Shown: one piece after another, positions 39,851 through 47,954 of the stretch
Position numbering within the stretch: the stretch's first letter is position 1
How the letters are laid out: each line of letters begins with the position of its first letter
Assembly: GCF_020176715.1 (NCBI RefSeq)
Contig: NZ_JAIVMF010000003.1
Span: forward strand, 62,001-126,000
Length of the DNA: 64,000 nucleotides
Reading direction: 5' to 3'
Source of the DNA: Stappia stellulata
Lineage (GTDB): Bacteria; Pseudomonadota; Alphaproteobacteria; Rhizobiales; Stappiaceae
Program-made: the position numbers and the translations under genes
The notes under the pieces: generated by a model
What the model was told of the DNA's origin: nothing
Database searches by the model: none
The model's input: only the letters and a program-made list of their open reading frames with translations

Positions 39851-40513
39851 CTAGTCGACGTTGATCCCCGCAGTCTCGCCATCGTCTTCCGGCGTCACGT
39901 CGATGATACGCGCCCGCTTGGTGATCTTCACCTCCTCCTTGCAATCGGTCATGCAAGGCTGGACCTCGGACACCAGCGGCGTGTCCGGCCGGCCGTCGTC
40001 GATGAAACCATCCTCGTTCGGCATGCGGATCGAGGTGAAATTCTCCTTCGACAGCTCGAATTCGTCGTCCGTCACCACATCGTTCATATACAGCAGATAG
40101 GCAACGATCGCATAGGTCTGGTCGGGGGTCAGGCTCTGTGCGTTGCCAAACGGCATGGCCCGGTAGATGTAATCATAGACCGTCGACAGATAGGGCCAGT
40201 AGGACCCGATGGTCTTGACCGGGTTCTGGCTCTTCAGCGTGTCCCAGCCACCGGCCAGAACCGGCCAGCGTCCCGCCCCTTCGGCGAAATCGCCGTGGCA
40301 GATCGCGCATTGCTCGGCGAAGACCACCTCGCCCTCGGCGACCGTTCCACGCCCCTCGGGAAGTCCCTGCCCGTCCGGGCGGACATCGATGTCCCAGCCG
40401 GCGATCTGTTCGGGCGTGGCCTCGGTGCCGAGCCCGAGCTTGCCCGCGCCAGCCGCGCCGGCAACGAGGGAAACGCCGGCGGCAACCGTGAGGACCTTAA
40501 GAAATTTCGACAT
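39851..40513 (-). CDS. soxD: SoxD-type c-cytochrome subunit of sulfur dehydrogenase, short form
   Basis: The 220-residue protein has a signal peptide (FLKVLTVAAGVSLVAGAAGA) and a cytochrome c domain with a single CAICH motif and a SoxD-like Met-ligand region (YRAMPFGNAQSLTPDQTYAI). Paracoccus SoxD is about 380 residues with two hemes; the C-terminal heme domain is missing here. The C terminus instead has a cysteine pair CMTDC and an acidic tail. It overlaps the soxC end by 17 bp, as expected for the SoxCD complex that oxidises the SoxY-bound sulfane. Confidence 0.85.
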   Translation of the reverse strand: MSKFLKVLTVAAGVSLVAGAAGAGKLGLGTEATPEQIAGWDIDVRPDGQGLPEGRGTVAEGEVVFAEQCAICHGDFAEGAGRWPVLAGGWDTLKSQNPVKTIGSYWPYLSTVYDYIYRAMPFGNAQSLTPDQTYAIVAYLLYMNDVVTDDEFELSKENFTSIRMPNEDGFIDDGRPDTPLVSEVQPCMTDCKEEVKITKRARIIDVTPEDDGETAGINVD

Positions 40514-41786
40514 TTTCGACCCCTCCGTCGGCCATCACGTGCCACGTTTGAATGCCGTTGTTGTGATAGATGGAATTCTCGCCGCGCACGGCCCTGAGCT
40601 CGTCCTTGGTCGGCTGCACGTAGCCCGTCTCGTCATAGGCGCGCGACTGCAGCAGCAGGTCGGACCCGTCCCAGTCGAACTCGAAGTAGAAACGATGCAA
40701 CGCCTTGGGCAGGCTCGGCCCGTCGATGCGCGCCTGATGCCAGTTCTTACCGCCATCGAGGGTGACGTCGACGCGTGTGATCCGGCCGTTGCCCGACCAG
40801 GCAAGACCGGTCAGCACCGTCTGGCCCTTGCCGTGGGTTATCGGCGCCTGCGGGCTCGGATTGGTGATCACGGACTTTGTGTCCATCACCCAGGTGAAGC
40901 GCCGCGCCTTGCCGTTGGCGAGGAGGTCGGTGTATTTCGACGTCTCCTCGCGCGCGTGCCAGGGCTGGTCGCCCACCTCGATGCGGCGCAGCCACTTGAC
41001 CCACATGTTGCCTTCCCAGCCCGGGACGACCAGACGCGCCGGATAGCCCTGCTCGGGACGCAGCGCCTCGCCATTCATCTTGAAGGCGACCATGCAGTCG
41101 TCGAGCGCCTTTTCGATCGGCACGGAGCGGTTCATTCCGGCCGCGTCGCCGCCTTCCGGCATGATCCACTTGGCGTTGGTCTTGAGACCGGCCTCCTCCA
41201 GGATGTATTTCAGCGGCACGCCGGTATACATCACGCAGTGAACCATGCCGTGGGTGAACTGGCAGCCATTCAGCTGGGCGCCGCGCCACTCCATGCCGGA
41301 ATTCGCCGCACACTCCAGGAAATAGATCCGGTTCTCGCGCGGAAAGCGCTTCAGGTCCTCAAGCGTAAAGATCAGTGGCTTGTCGACGAGGCCGTTGATC
41401 ATCAACCGGTAATCGGTCGGGTTCATCTCGGCGACGCCGCCGTGGTGGCGCTCGAAGCACAGGCCGTTCGGCGTGATGATGCCGTCGAGATCATGCAGCG
41501 GCGTGAAATTGATCGAGCTCTCGCGCGAGGCAGTCAGCCATTCGACGCTGCGCCGCACCACCTCCGATTCATGCTCCGACGGCATGCCGTAGGGCGCGTT
41601 GTCGACGCCGACGCCGAGATAGCGGCTCCAGTCGGCGACATTGGGCGGCAGGTTGTAGGGATCCGGCTCGGCCGCACGCGCGAACCCGGCCGTCGCGGCC
41701 AGGCCGCCGGCCGCAAGCCCCGCTTTCAGAAGGTTGCGCCTGGAGGGACTGGCGATGCCTTTCTCCGGCCTATCAGATTTCGACAT
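40497..41786 (-). CDS. soxC: SoxC, molybdopterin subunit of sulfane dehydrogenase
   Basis: The 429-residue protein belongs to the sulfite oxidase family. It has a Tat signal (SRRNLLKAGLAAGGLAATAG), the molybdenum-ligating cysteine in YFLECAANSGMEWRG, and a C-terminal dimerisation domain (TGLAWSGNGRITRVDVTLDGG, RAYDETGYVQP). ATG 41786 starts the Tat signal; an upstream in-frame ATG is not needed. With SoxD it removes six electrons from SoxY-cysteine-bound sulfane, so thiosulfate can be oxidised fully to sulfate without sulfur globules. Confidence 0.94.
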   Translation of the reverse strand: MSKSDRPEKGIASPSRRNLLKAGLAAGGLAATAGFARAAEPDPYNLPPNVADWSRYLGVGVDNAPYGMPSEHESEVVRRSVEWLTASRESSINFTPLHDLDGIITPNGLCFERHHGGVAEMNPTDYRLMINGLVDKPLIFTLEDLKRFPRENRIYFLECAANSGMEWRGAQLNGCQFTHGMVHCVMYTGVPLKYILEEAGLKTNAKWIMPEGGDAAGMNRSVPIEKALDDCMVAFKMNGEALRPEQGYPARLVVPGWEGNMWVKWLRRIEVGDQPWHAREETSKYTDLLANGKARRFTWVMDTKSVITNPSPQAPITHGKGQTVLTGLAWSGNGRITRVDVTLDGGKNWHQARIDGPSLPKALHRFYFEFDWDGSDLLLQSRAYDETGYVQPTKDELRAVRGENSIYHNNGIQTWHVMADGGVENVEIS

Positions 41787-41851
41787 TTTCTCTCTCCGGT
41801 TCGATCGGATCAAATCCATTTATTCAGATACATGAACATTGCGGACGCAGT

Positions 41852-41870
41852 CGGGTCCGCGCAGGACCCG
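41852..41870 (-). other. Stem-loop abutting the soxB stop codon
   Basis: A perfect 7-bp stem CGGGTCC/GGACCCG with a 5-base loop begins directly after the soxB stop codon on the minus strand, in the 84-bp gap before soxC. No uridine tract follows, so an RNA-stabilising or attenuating role is more likely than full termination. Confidence 0.5.
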
Positions 41871-43565
41871 TTACATGCCCACGACCTTGACCGCACGGTT
41901 TCCCTCAAGCTTGACCGTGCCGCGCTCCTTCAGGTGCCCTTCCACGACATCCCAGATCGCCGGACCTTCGGTGCCTTCATTGACGCTGGCCCAGCCGGCC
42001 ACGACATAGTTGCGGCCTGGGTCGATCGGCTCGCCGTCCTTGAGGAAGGTCATGTTCGAGATCCGGCTGCCGATTTCCGCGGTCGGATCAATGGTGTAGG
42101 CCATGCCGCCGACACGCACCATGTCGCCGCCCTGCTGGTAATAGGGGTCGGCGTTGAACAGGTTGTCGGCAACGTCCTCGAGGATCTCCTTGATCAGCGC
42201 CCCGCTCATTTCGGAGCGATAGGCCTGCGGATAGGTCATCGAGGTGGCATTGTGCAGGTCCTCAACGGTGATCTCCTGGCCGGACGGCACGGTGGTGCCC
42301 CAGCGGAAGCCGGGCGACATCGCGATCTCGGCGTCGCGCTGGTCGATCAGCGCATCGCAGATCAGGTCGTCGAAGGTTCCGTTGAAGTTGCCGCGGCGAT
42401 AGAGCAGCGACTCCGTCGTGGCGAGCTCGCGAGCAAGCTCGTCGGCATAGGGCGCACGCACCTTTTCAACCAGCGCCGCGGTCTCGGCATCCGGCGTGAT
42501 CACGTCGGAGAAGATCGGGATCAGCTTGTAGCGGTAGTCCTTCACCTCGCCGTCGCGCACGTCCAGATCGAGGCGCGACAGGAACTTGCCGTTCGATCCG
42601 GAGGCGATCAGCAGCGTCTTGCCGACCTTGACCGGCTCCGGCAGCGCATCATGGGTGTGGCCGGTGAGAATGACATCAATGCCCGAGACCCGGCTCGCCA
42701 GCTTGCGGTCGACGTCGAAGCCGTTGTGCGACAGCATGACGATGACCTCGGCCCCGTCGGCGCGCGCCGCCTCCACATTCGCCTGCACCTCCTCCTCGCG
42801 GATGCCGAACGACCAGTTCGGGAACATCCAGCGCGGATTGGCGACCGGCGTATAGGGAAACGCCTGGCCGACGACGCCGATCTTGACGCCACCGCGCTCG
42901 AACAGCTTGTAGGCCTTGAAGACAGGCTCGTCCCACTCGGTGTCGCGAATGTTGCCGCCCAGAAAGGCGAAGGGCAGTTCGGCGACGATTTCCTCGACGC
43001 GGTCGCTGCCATAGGTGAATTCCCAGTGGCCGGTCATCGCGTCCGGGCGCAACGCGTTCATCACCTCGATCATGTCGGCGCCGCCGGTCTTCAGCGAGGT
43101 GTAGCTGCCCTGCCAGGTGTCGCCACCGTCAAGGAACAGCGTGTTGGCGTCGCGGTCCGCGCGGATCGACTTCAAGACGGTGGCGATGCGGTCAATGCCG
43201 CCCATGCGGCCATAGGTCTGCGACAGCGCGTCGAAATCCTGCGACGTCAGCGCATAGGCCTCCGGCGATCCCGGCTGGATGTCATAGAGCTTGAGGAAGT
43301 CGGCACCGCTCACATGCGGCGGCAGGCCCTTGACCTCGCCGACGCCGAGGTTGATCGACGGCTCGCGGAAGTAGACCGGCATGAGCTGTGCGTGAATGTC
43401 GGTGAGATGCACCAAAGTGACATTGCCGAGCGGCTGGAAGCCGAGAATATCATCCTCGCGCAGCGCCTGCTGTGCCGCGAGCCGGCTCCATTTGCCGAAC
43501 CCCGAGCCACCGACAATCGCCGACGTCGCCACCGCCGCCATCAGGAATTCACGTCTGGAAATCAT
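41871..43565 (-). CDS. soxB: SoxB, thiosulfohydrolase (S-sulfosulfanyl-L-cysteine sulfohydrolase)
   Basis: SoxB hydrolyses the terminal sulfone from SoxY-cysteine thiosulfonate, releasing sulfate. The 564 residues have a Tat signal (ISRREFLMAAVATSAIVG), and the metallophosphoesterase-like dimanganese site is visible as HLTDIHAQL, FLDGGDTWQGS, VMLSHNGFDVD and GHTHDALPEP. The C-terminal 5'-nucleotidase domain follows (RRGNFNGTFDDLICDALID). ATG 43565 is used. It is preceded by a 244-bp gap that contains a large stem-loop after soxA. Confidence 0.95.
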   Translation of the reverse strand: MISRREFLMAAVATSAIVGGSGFGKWSRLAAQQALREDDILGFQPLGNVTLVHLTDIHAQLMPVYFREPSINLGVGEVKGLPPHVSGADFLKLYDIQPGSPEAYALTSQDFDALSQTYGRMGGIDRIATVLKSIRADRDANTLFLDGGDTWQGSYTSLKTGGADMIEVMNALRPDAMTGHWEFTYGSDRVEEIVAELPFAFLGGNIRDTEWDEPVFKAYKLFERGGVKIGVVGQAFPYTPVANPRWMFPNWSFGIREEEVQANVEAARADGAEVIVMLSHNGFDVDRKLASRVSGIDVILTGHTHDALPEPVKVGKTLLIASGSNGKFLSRLDLDVRDGEVKDYRYKLIPIFSDVITPDAETAALVEKVRAPYADELARELATTESLLYRRGNFNGTFDDLICDALIDQRDAEIAMSPGFRWGTTVPSGQEITVEDLHNATSMTYPQAYRSEMSGALIKEILEDVADNLFNADPYYQQGGDMVRVGGMAYTIDPTAEIGSRISNMTFLKDGEPIDPGRNYVVAGWASVNEGTEGPAIWDVVEGHLKERGTVKLEGNRAVKVVGM

Positions 43566-43736
43566 CCTGCATTCCACCTTTTCAAGGCATATTCCAACGG
43601 ACACAGCTCCGCCGTTCCGGCGAAAGCCCCGCCGGCGAACCAGCTCCGACACATCGTTCTATAGATCCCGAAGGATCCCCGCCGACCCGGGCGATGCCAC
43701 CTCTTGCGAGCGCGGATCCTGCGTCCGGTCGGTCGA

Positions 43737-43786
43737 CGGCGGCGGCGAGAAGCGAAGACCGGAGATCCGGTCAGACGCCGCCGCCG
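43737..43786 (-). other. Large nested stem-loop between soxA and soxB
   Basis: An 11-bp perfect GC stem (43737-43747 with 43776-43786, CGGCGGCGGCG/CGCCGCCGCCG) encloses a second hairpin GACCGG-AGAT-CCGGTC (43757-43772). It lies 24 bases after the soxA stop on the minus strand. Such a structure should be very stable in RNA and could partly stop transcription or protect the upstream soxXYZA message. Confidence 0.6.
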
Positions 43787-43809
43787 ACGTCGGAATCACG
43801 TCATGCGCG

Positions 43810-44664
43810 TCAGTTGCGCACCGCCGGCGTTTCCACCGACAACCCCTGCCCGCGCCAGGCGAGATAGGTTTCAAGCGCCACGAACTCGTCCGATCCGCGC
43901 TTGAAAGCCTTCGCCCGGATATTGTCCATGCAGCCCTTGAAGCGGCGATGCAGCGAGCCCATCTTCTGCCACTTCAGACGATAGGTCGGAAATCCGTTCG
44001 ACTGGCCCTGGCTGAGGCGGTCGGCGCGGATGTAATTGCCGTAGTTGTCTTCGTGACAGTTCGCGCAAGCCAGATCGAGCTGGCCGAAGCGCGTGTAATA
44101 AAAATCCTTGCCCTTCTCCCACCAGCTCATCATGTCGCCGGCTTCAAGGTCCACCGCGACCGGCATGCCGCGCGACTGCAGACCGACGTAGGCCGTCATC
44201 GACAGCATGTCGTCGGACTCCCATTTCCAGGCGTCGGCGCCCATGCGTTCCGTCCGGCACTCGTTGATCTGGTTCTCGAGCGTGAAGGGACGTCCGGCGG
44301 CCGCGTTCCACTTCGGCATGTTGGCGCGCACGCCCTTCATGCTGTCCGACGCGTCGCCATGACAGCTCTCGCAGGACTTTCCGGCGGAGCCTTCAACGGT
44401 CGACCAGGCCGCCTCGCCGTTTTCCACCATCAGGAACCCTGGATTGGTAAAATCGTCGAGCTCAAGCGCCTGGGTTTCCTTGGTACGGAACTCGAACCCC
44501 GAAATGATTTCGGTAAGCGGATGGTCTTTCGGCGCTTCGGCGCGTGTCTTCAACTCGACACCGTCGATGCTTGGCAGGTTGGATTGGTCGGCCAACACAC
44601 CGCTCGTCGCCAGAATGGCGGTTGCGGCAGCGCCGGCGACGAAAATACCCGGGAGATTCCTCAT
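43810..44664 (-). CDS. soxA: SoxA, diheme cytochrome c subunit of the SoxAX L-cysteine S-thiosulfotransferase
   Basis: With SoxX it joins thiosulfate to the SoxY cysteine. The 284-residue product has a signal peptide (LPGIFVAGAAATAILATSGV), two heme motifs CESCH (about residue 90) and CANCH (about 191), and the active-site cysteine that becomes a persulfide ligand in RRFKGCMDNIRAKAFKRG. Two CXXCH motifs place it with the diheme SoxA of Paracoccus and Rhodovulum rather than monoheme forms. ATG 44664 starts the signal peptide. Confidence 0.93.
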   Translation of the reverse strand: MRNLPGIFVAGAAATAILATSGVLADQSNLPSIDGVELKTRAEAPKDHPLTEIISGFEFRTKETQALELDDFTNPGFLMVENGEAAWSTVEGSAGKSCESCHGDASDSMKGVRANMPKWNAAAGRPFTLENQINECRTERMGADAWKWESDDMLSMTAYVGLQSRGMPVAVDLEAGDMMSWWEKGKDFYYTRFGQLDLACANCHEDNYGNYIRADRLSQGQSNGFPTYRLKWQKMGSLHRRFKGCMDNIRAKAFKRGSDEFVALETYLAWRGQGLSVETPAVRN

Positions 44665-44683
44665 GATGGCTTTCCCTCCAGCG

Positions 44684-44754
44684 CGAACCCTTCGGTTCGT
44701 CTTGTTATCTTTGTTTTCTTCCAGACCCAGGACTGGCGGCACCGCGGCCGCCAG
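44684..44754 (-). other. Two stem-loops in the soxZ-soxA gap
   Basis: On the minus strand a perfect 8-bp stem CTGGCGGC/GCCGCCAG with a 6-base loop (44733-44754) follows the soxZ stop. A 6-bp stem CGAACC/GGTTCG with a tetraloop (44684-44699) lies about 20 bases before the soxA ATG. They occupy the only sizeable gap between the carrier genes soxYZ and soxA. Confidence 0.5.
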
Positions 44755-44765
44755 CCAAATCGCGC

Positions 44766-45092
44766 TTACTCGACCGCGATCTTGGATTCCGACGAGTATT
44801 CCGACCCGTCATCATCCACCCAGGTGAACTTGAACGTGCCGGATTCCGGAACCTTGGCGCTGAACTCAAGATAGGGATTGGCGGAAATCGCCGGCTCGAG
44901 ATCGCATGAAAACACGGTCTTGCCGTTGAAATCGCACGTGAACTTGTTGATGATCTGACGCGGGATCGGATTGCCGTCCTTGTCCTTGCGCTGACCTGAT
45001 TCCATCTTGTGCGAAATCAGCGTCTTGATCGTGATGACTTCGTCCTTGGACGCCGTCTTGGGCACCTTGACCCGGGGTTTCGACTTGGCCAT
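44766..45092 (-). CDS. soxZ: SoxZ, scaffold subunit of the SoxYZ sulfur carrier
   Basis: The 108-residue protein is an immunoglobulin-like fold that dimerises with SoxY. Diagnostic segments are PRVKVPKTASKDEVITIKTLISHKMESGQRKD, the single exposed-type cysteine region FTCDFNGKTVFSCDLEPAIS, and the C-terminal KFTWVDDDGSEY. It has no signal peptide of its own, as usual, because it is exported with SoxY. It is 48 bp downstream of soxY. Confidence 0.95.
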   Translation of the reverse strand: MAKSKPRVKVPKTASKDEVITIKTLISHKMESGQRKDKDGNPIPRQIINKFTCDFNGKTVFSCDLEPAISANPYLEFSAKVPESGTFKFTWVDDDGSEYSSESKIAVE

Positions 45093-45140
45093 CTGGCTCT
45101 CCTGGCTAACTGAAACTGACTAAGGGGCGTGGTGAGCGGA

Positions 45141-45593
45141 TCAGCCGCCGCAGCCGCCGATGGTGACCTTCACGGTCTTGCGATCGATGTAGACCTTTCC
45201 GGTCGAGGTCTTGGCGAGAGCGATCACGTCCTGCGTCTTGGCAAGACGCATGCGCGTCGTCGCTTCCGCCGCGCCGGACATCGGCGTGAAATGGAAGGTG
45301 GCAACGCCCGGCGACGGATTGCCGGCGGCCAGCAGCGTGACATCGGTCACGTGATCGTCGTCGCTCATCGGGCTGTCGACGGCGAAGCTGATCGGCACCG
45401 TGTTGCCGTTCTCGGCAATCTCGGGCGCGGTCAGCGTGACATTGGCGGTTTCCGGCGTCGCGCCGCCCGAAAAGGCGTCGATTGCGGCCTGGACCTTGTC
45501 TTCCTCGGCCAGAGCCACCCGCGGCAGGCCGGTGATGGCGACGGCCGCAACCCCGGCTCCCAGGGCAAACACCTGGCGTCGTGTGATGGTCAT
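45141..45593 (-). CDS. soxY: SoxY, sulfur-carrier subunit with C-terminal GGCGG
   Basis: The 150-residue protein ends VTIGGCGG, the swinging arm whose cysteine carries all pathway intermediates. The N terminus is a Tat signal (ITRRQVFALGAGVAAVAITG) that would export the SoxYZ complex folded. The core SPGVATFHFTPMSGAAEATTRMRLA is typical. ATG 45593 has GAGG nine bases upstream. It follows soxX by 65 bp. Confidence 0.96.
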   Translation of the reverse strand: MTITRRQVFALGAGVAAVAITGLPRVALAEEDKVQAAIDAFSGGATPETANVTLTAPEIAENGNTVPISFAVDSPMSDDDHVTDVTLLAAGNPSPGVATFHFTPMSGAAEATTRMRLAKTQDVIALAKTSTGKVYIDRKTVKVTIGGCGG

Positions 45594-45644
45594 TGTCTGC
45601 ATCCTCATTCTGATCGGGCCCGCCACGGCACATGGCGGACGCAT

Positions 45645-45658
45645 GCGCCCTGCGGCGC
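45645..45658 (-). other. Stem-loop abutting the soxX stop codon
   Basis: A 5-bp stem GCGCC/GGCGC with a 4-base loop starts directly after the soxX TAA on the minus strand. A second short repeat, CGCCA/TGGCG, lies at 45621-45638. Both sit in the 65-bp gap before soxY. Confidence 0.35.
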
Positions 45659-46114
45659 TTATTGCGAAAGGGTCTTGAGATAGGCGACGACGTCTTCAAC
45701 CTGCTGCGCGGTGAGAATCGGCTTGTCGGCGAAACTGTCCATCACGAGGTTCAACCCGTCCACGCGGTGAAAGGCCGGCATGATCGTCCCGTCGTAGACC
45801 ATCTTGGCATTGACGACGATCATCCGAAGCGAGGCCTCGTCCCAGCGATCGGCCACGCCGTCGAGCGGGGGGCCGACCTCGCCGTGAAACGGCTCGCTCG
45901 AGAGATCCGATGCGGTGTGGCAGGCAAGACAATTGCCGAGCTTGCGGTCGACAACGGCCTGCCGGCCGGCAACCGGATCACCGGCGACGTCCGTCAGGGG
46001 CTGGGGGATTTTTCCGTCCACGACCTCAAAGGAGGCGATATCACTGGCGGAGGCCGTGGCAACTCCGAGCAGCAGCACACAGGCGGCCGCCATGCCTGGG
46101 CGAATGACACTCAT
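45659..46114 (-). CDS. soxX: SoxX, monoheme cytochrome c subunit of SoxAX
   Basis: The 151-residue product has a signal peptide (GMAAACVLLLGVATASA), one heme motif NCLACH at about residue 61, and the distal methionine region NAKMVYDGTIMPAFHRVDGL. The C-terminal helix AQQVEDVVAYLKTLSQ is typical. It is the first gene of soxXYZABCDEF; a strong AGGGAAGGA site precedes its ATG. A candidate repressor site lies about 115-130 bp upstream. Confidence 0.95.
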   Translation of the reverse strand: MSVIRPGMAAACVLLLGVATASASDIASFEVVDGKIPQPLTDVAGDPVAGRQAVVDRKLGNCLACHTASDLSSEPFHGEVGPPLDGVADRWDEASLRMIVVNAKMVYDGTIMPAFHRVDGLNLVMDSFADKPILTAQQVEDVVAYLKTLSQ

Positions 46115-46227
46115 GGGCGTTTTTCCTTCCCTCTGCCGGCGAACCCGGCCTTTGATTTTTTTGATCGGCCGCTAATCCACGACGCATTCCGAAACGTAGC
46201 AGCAAGCTTTGCCCGGATCAATTCACA

Positions 46228-46245
46228 TATTCGATTATCAGAATA
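46228..46245. promoter_or_regulatory. Candidate SqrR/BigR-type operator upstream of soxX
   Basis: The sequence is TATTC-GATTATCA-GAATA, an inverted repeat with 5-bp arms and an 8-base spacer. An overlapping half-matching copy, ATTC-N8-GATT, starts at 46221. It lies in an AT-rich stretch of otherwise GC-rich DNA, just upstream of a possible soxX promoter (TTGATC, 17 bases, TACGTT on the minus strand). ATTC-N8-GAAT is, as I recall it, the type of site used by persulfide-sensing ArsR repressors, and such a gene lies 1.7 kb away. Confidence 0.55.
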
Positions 46246-46359
46246 CATCTATCGTCTGATGCAGGTCCGGCCCGCCGGTCGCCGCGCGGTCCCTTTCGGC
46301 GGCGCACGGGCGACGGGTCTCTCGGCCGCATCGCGCAGGCGCGAAGAAGCGCTTCAATA

Positions 46360-47097
46360 TCAGCCGATTGTGCCAAGTGTCGGGAAGGTCTCGAGCAGCC
46401 AGAACGACAGCGCCGCCATCTGGCCTGTCATGAAGGCGATGCCGGTCAGGATCAGCACCACACCCATGATCCGCTCGACGGTGACCATGTGTTTGCGGAA
46501 CCGCGACATGAACCGCATGAACGGCCCGGCGAACATCCCGGCGACCAGGAACGGCACACCGATTCCCAACGAGTAGGCGCCAAGCAGCGTTGCCCCTTGC
46601 AGCACCGACTCCTCGCTTCCGGCGACGAAGAGGATCGCAGCCAGGATCGGTCCGACGCAGGGCGTCCAGCCGAAGGCGAAGGCCAGGCCGATGACATAGG
46701 CGCCGATCAGACCGGCGGGCTTGCGCTCCACATGCACCCGCGCCTCGCGGTAGAGCAGGCCAATGCGGAACACACCGAGGAAATGCAGTCCCATCACGAT
46801 GATGGCCGCGCCGGCGATGTATCCGAAGATCTGGATGTGCTGAGTGACGAACTGCCCGACGAAAGAGGCACTCGCCCCCAGGGCGACAAACACGGTGGAG
46901 AAGCCGAGGACGAAGGCAAGCGAGGCGAAGAAGACGCGGCGGGGGTCGGCGCGGTCCACGCCCTCGCCCGTGAGCTCGTCCAGCGAAACGCCGGCAAGGA
47001 AGCCCAGGTACGGCGGGACAAGCGGCAACACGCAAGGCGAGACGAAGGACAGGAGGCCGGCGAAAAACGAGCCGATGAGAGTGACTTCTTGAAACAT
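46360..47097 (-). CDS. soxV: SoxV, CcdA-type thiol-disulfide transmembrane transporter
   Basis: The 245-residue protein has six predicted membrane helices and the two CcdA/DsbD cysteines, in SFVSPCVLPLVPPYLGF and FGWTPCVGPILAAIL. It moves reducing equivalents from cytoplasmic thioredoxin to the periplasm. In Sox systems SoxV works with a periplasmic thioredoxin to keep SoxY reduced; a matching thioredoxin (soxS-like) is divergent here. ATG 47097 begins the first helix. A general cytochrome c maturation role is possible, but the context favours Sox. Confidence 0.88.
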   Translation of the reverse strand: MFQEVTLIGSFFAGLLSFVSPCVLPLVPPYLGFLAGVSLDELTGEGVDRADPRRVFFASLAFVLGFSTVFVALGASASFVGQFVTQHIQIFGYIAGAAIIVMGLHFLGVFRIGLLYREARVHVERKPAGLIGAYVIGLAFAFGWTPCVGPILAAILFVAGSEESVLQGATLLGAYSLGIGVPFLVAGMFAGPFMRFMSRFRKHMVTVERIMGVVLILTGIAFMTGQMAALSFWLLETFPTLGTIG

Positions 47098-47267
47098 GAA
47101 GCGGATCCGTTCGCAGTGAGGATGACCCCATCCACGGGGTACGGAACAAGCCGCATGCGCCCATGCGGCTCGAATTCGGAAGACGCCGCAGCATATCGTC
47201 TCTGGCGATTTCTGCACCGTGCCGCCCCCCTCATCACACGACAATGTGACGACACGCCTCAGTTTCG

Positions 47268-47285
47268 TATTCCTGTTTTTGCATA
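47268..47285. promoter_or_regulatory. Candidate second operator between soxV and soxS
   Basis: The sequence TATTC-CTGTTTTT-GCATA matches the soxX-upstream palindrome at 9 of 10 arm positions, with the same 8-base spacer. It lies 43 bp before the soxS ATG and 171 bp before soxV on the other strand, in the divergent control region. The similarity of the two sites supports a shared regulator. Confidence 0.45.
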
Positions 47286-47328
47286 TGATCCAGCCTGATT
47301 TGCGCTACACTGAAAATTCCCTGCTCGG

Positions 47329-47796
47329 ATGAAGCGCCCGCAAGCGGACATCGCACGCTCAATGACCAGACTTTTGACAAGGCATTCGCCCACCCTTGCC
47401 CTTGCCGCCCTCGTCCTGCTGGCGGCTACCGTCATGGCGCGCCCTCTGCCCGTGACGGCGGCTGAACTCATCATGTTCGAGCAGCGCGGCTGCGAATGGT
47501 GCGAGCGCTGGAACGCGGAAATCGGTCCGATCTATCCCAAGACCGAAGAAGGCCGGCTGGCGCCCCTGCGCCGGGTCGACATTCACGAAAAAATGCCCGA
47601 AGACCTGCGCTGGCTGCGCCCGGAAGTGTTCACCCCGAGCTTCGCGCTCATCCATGAGGGACGCGAATACGGGAGGATCCGCGGGTACCCGGGAGAAGAC
47701 TTTTTCTGGGGACTGCTTGCCCAGATGGTCGAGAAATACAGACAAGCCGCAGCCGACGCGGCGGCGGCGCAAACGCAAAGGCCCGCGCCGGGGTAA
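47329..47796 (+). CDS. soxS: SoxS-type periplasmic thioredoxin
   Basis: The 155-residue protein has an N-terminal signal or anchor (LALAALVLLAATVMARPLPV) and a thioredoxin-like fold with CEWC in MFEQRGCEWCERWNAEIGPI. The EIGPIYPKTEEGRLAPLRRVDIHEKMP stretch is characteristic of Paracoccus SoxS, which reduces and reactivates SoxYZ. It is divergent from soxV, its probable electron donor. An in-frame ATG at 47362 is an alternative start. The C terminus is Ala/Gln-rich. Confidence 0.85.
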   Translation: MKRPQADIARSMTRLLTRHSPTLALAALVLLAATVMARPLPVTAAELIMFEQRGCEWCERWNAEIGPIYPKTEEGRLAPLRRVDIHEKMPEDLRWLRPEVFTPSFALIHEGREYGRIRGYPGEDFFWGLLAQMVEKYRQAAADAAAAQTQRPAPG

Positions 47797-47954
47797 TGTC
47801 CGCCCTAACCTTCCCAGCGAGGCCGGTTCGAAGTATATGCTGATCCGCGAAAGAAAGCGGCGATCCGGCAACAGGCTGACGAGCCCGGTTTCGCGACCTT
47901 TGCCGGGGATGTTTTGCCACGCCGGCAAGCCAGATGAATTATGAGGATTACGCA

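Noticed and set aside
40209-43664. Open frame of 1151 codons antisense to soxB, soxC and soxD
   Set aside because: The sense strand carries clear Sox proteins with heme, Tat and metal motifs. The antisense frame has none.
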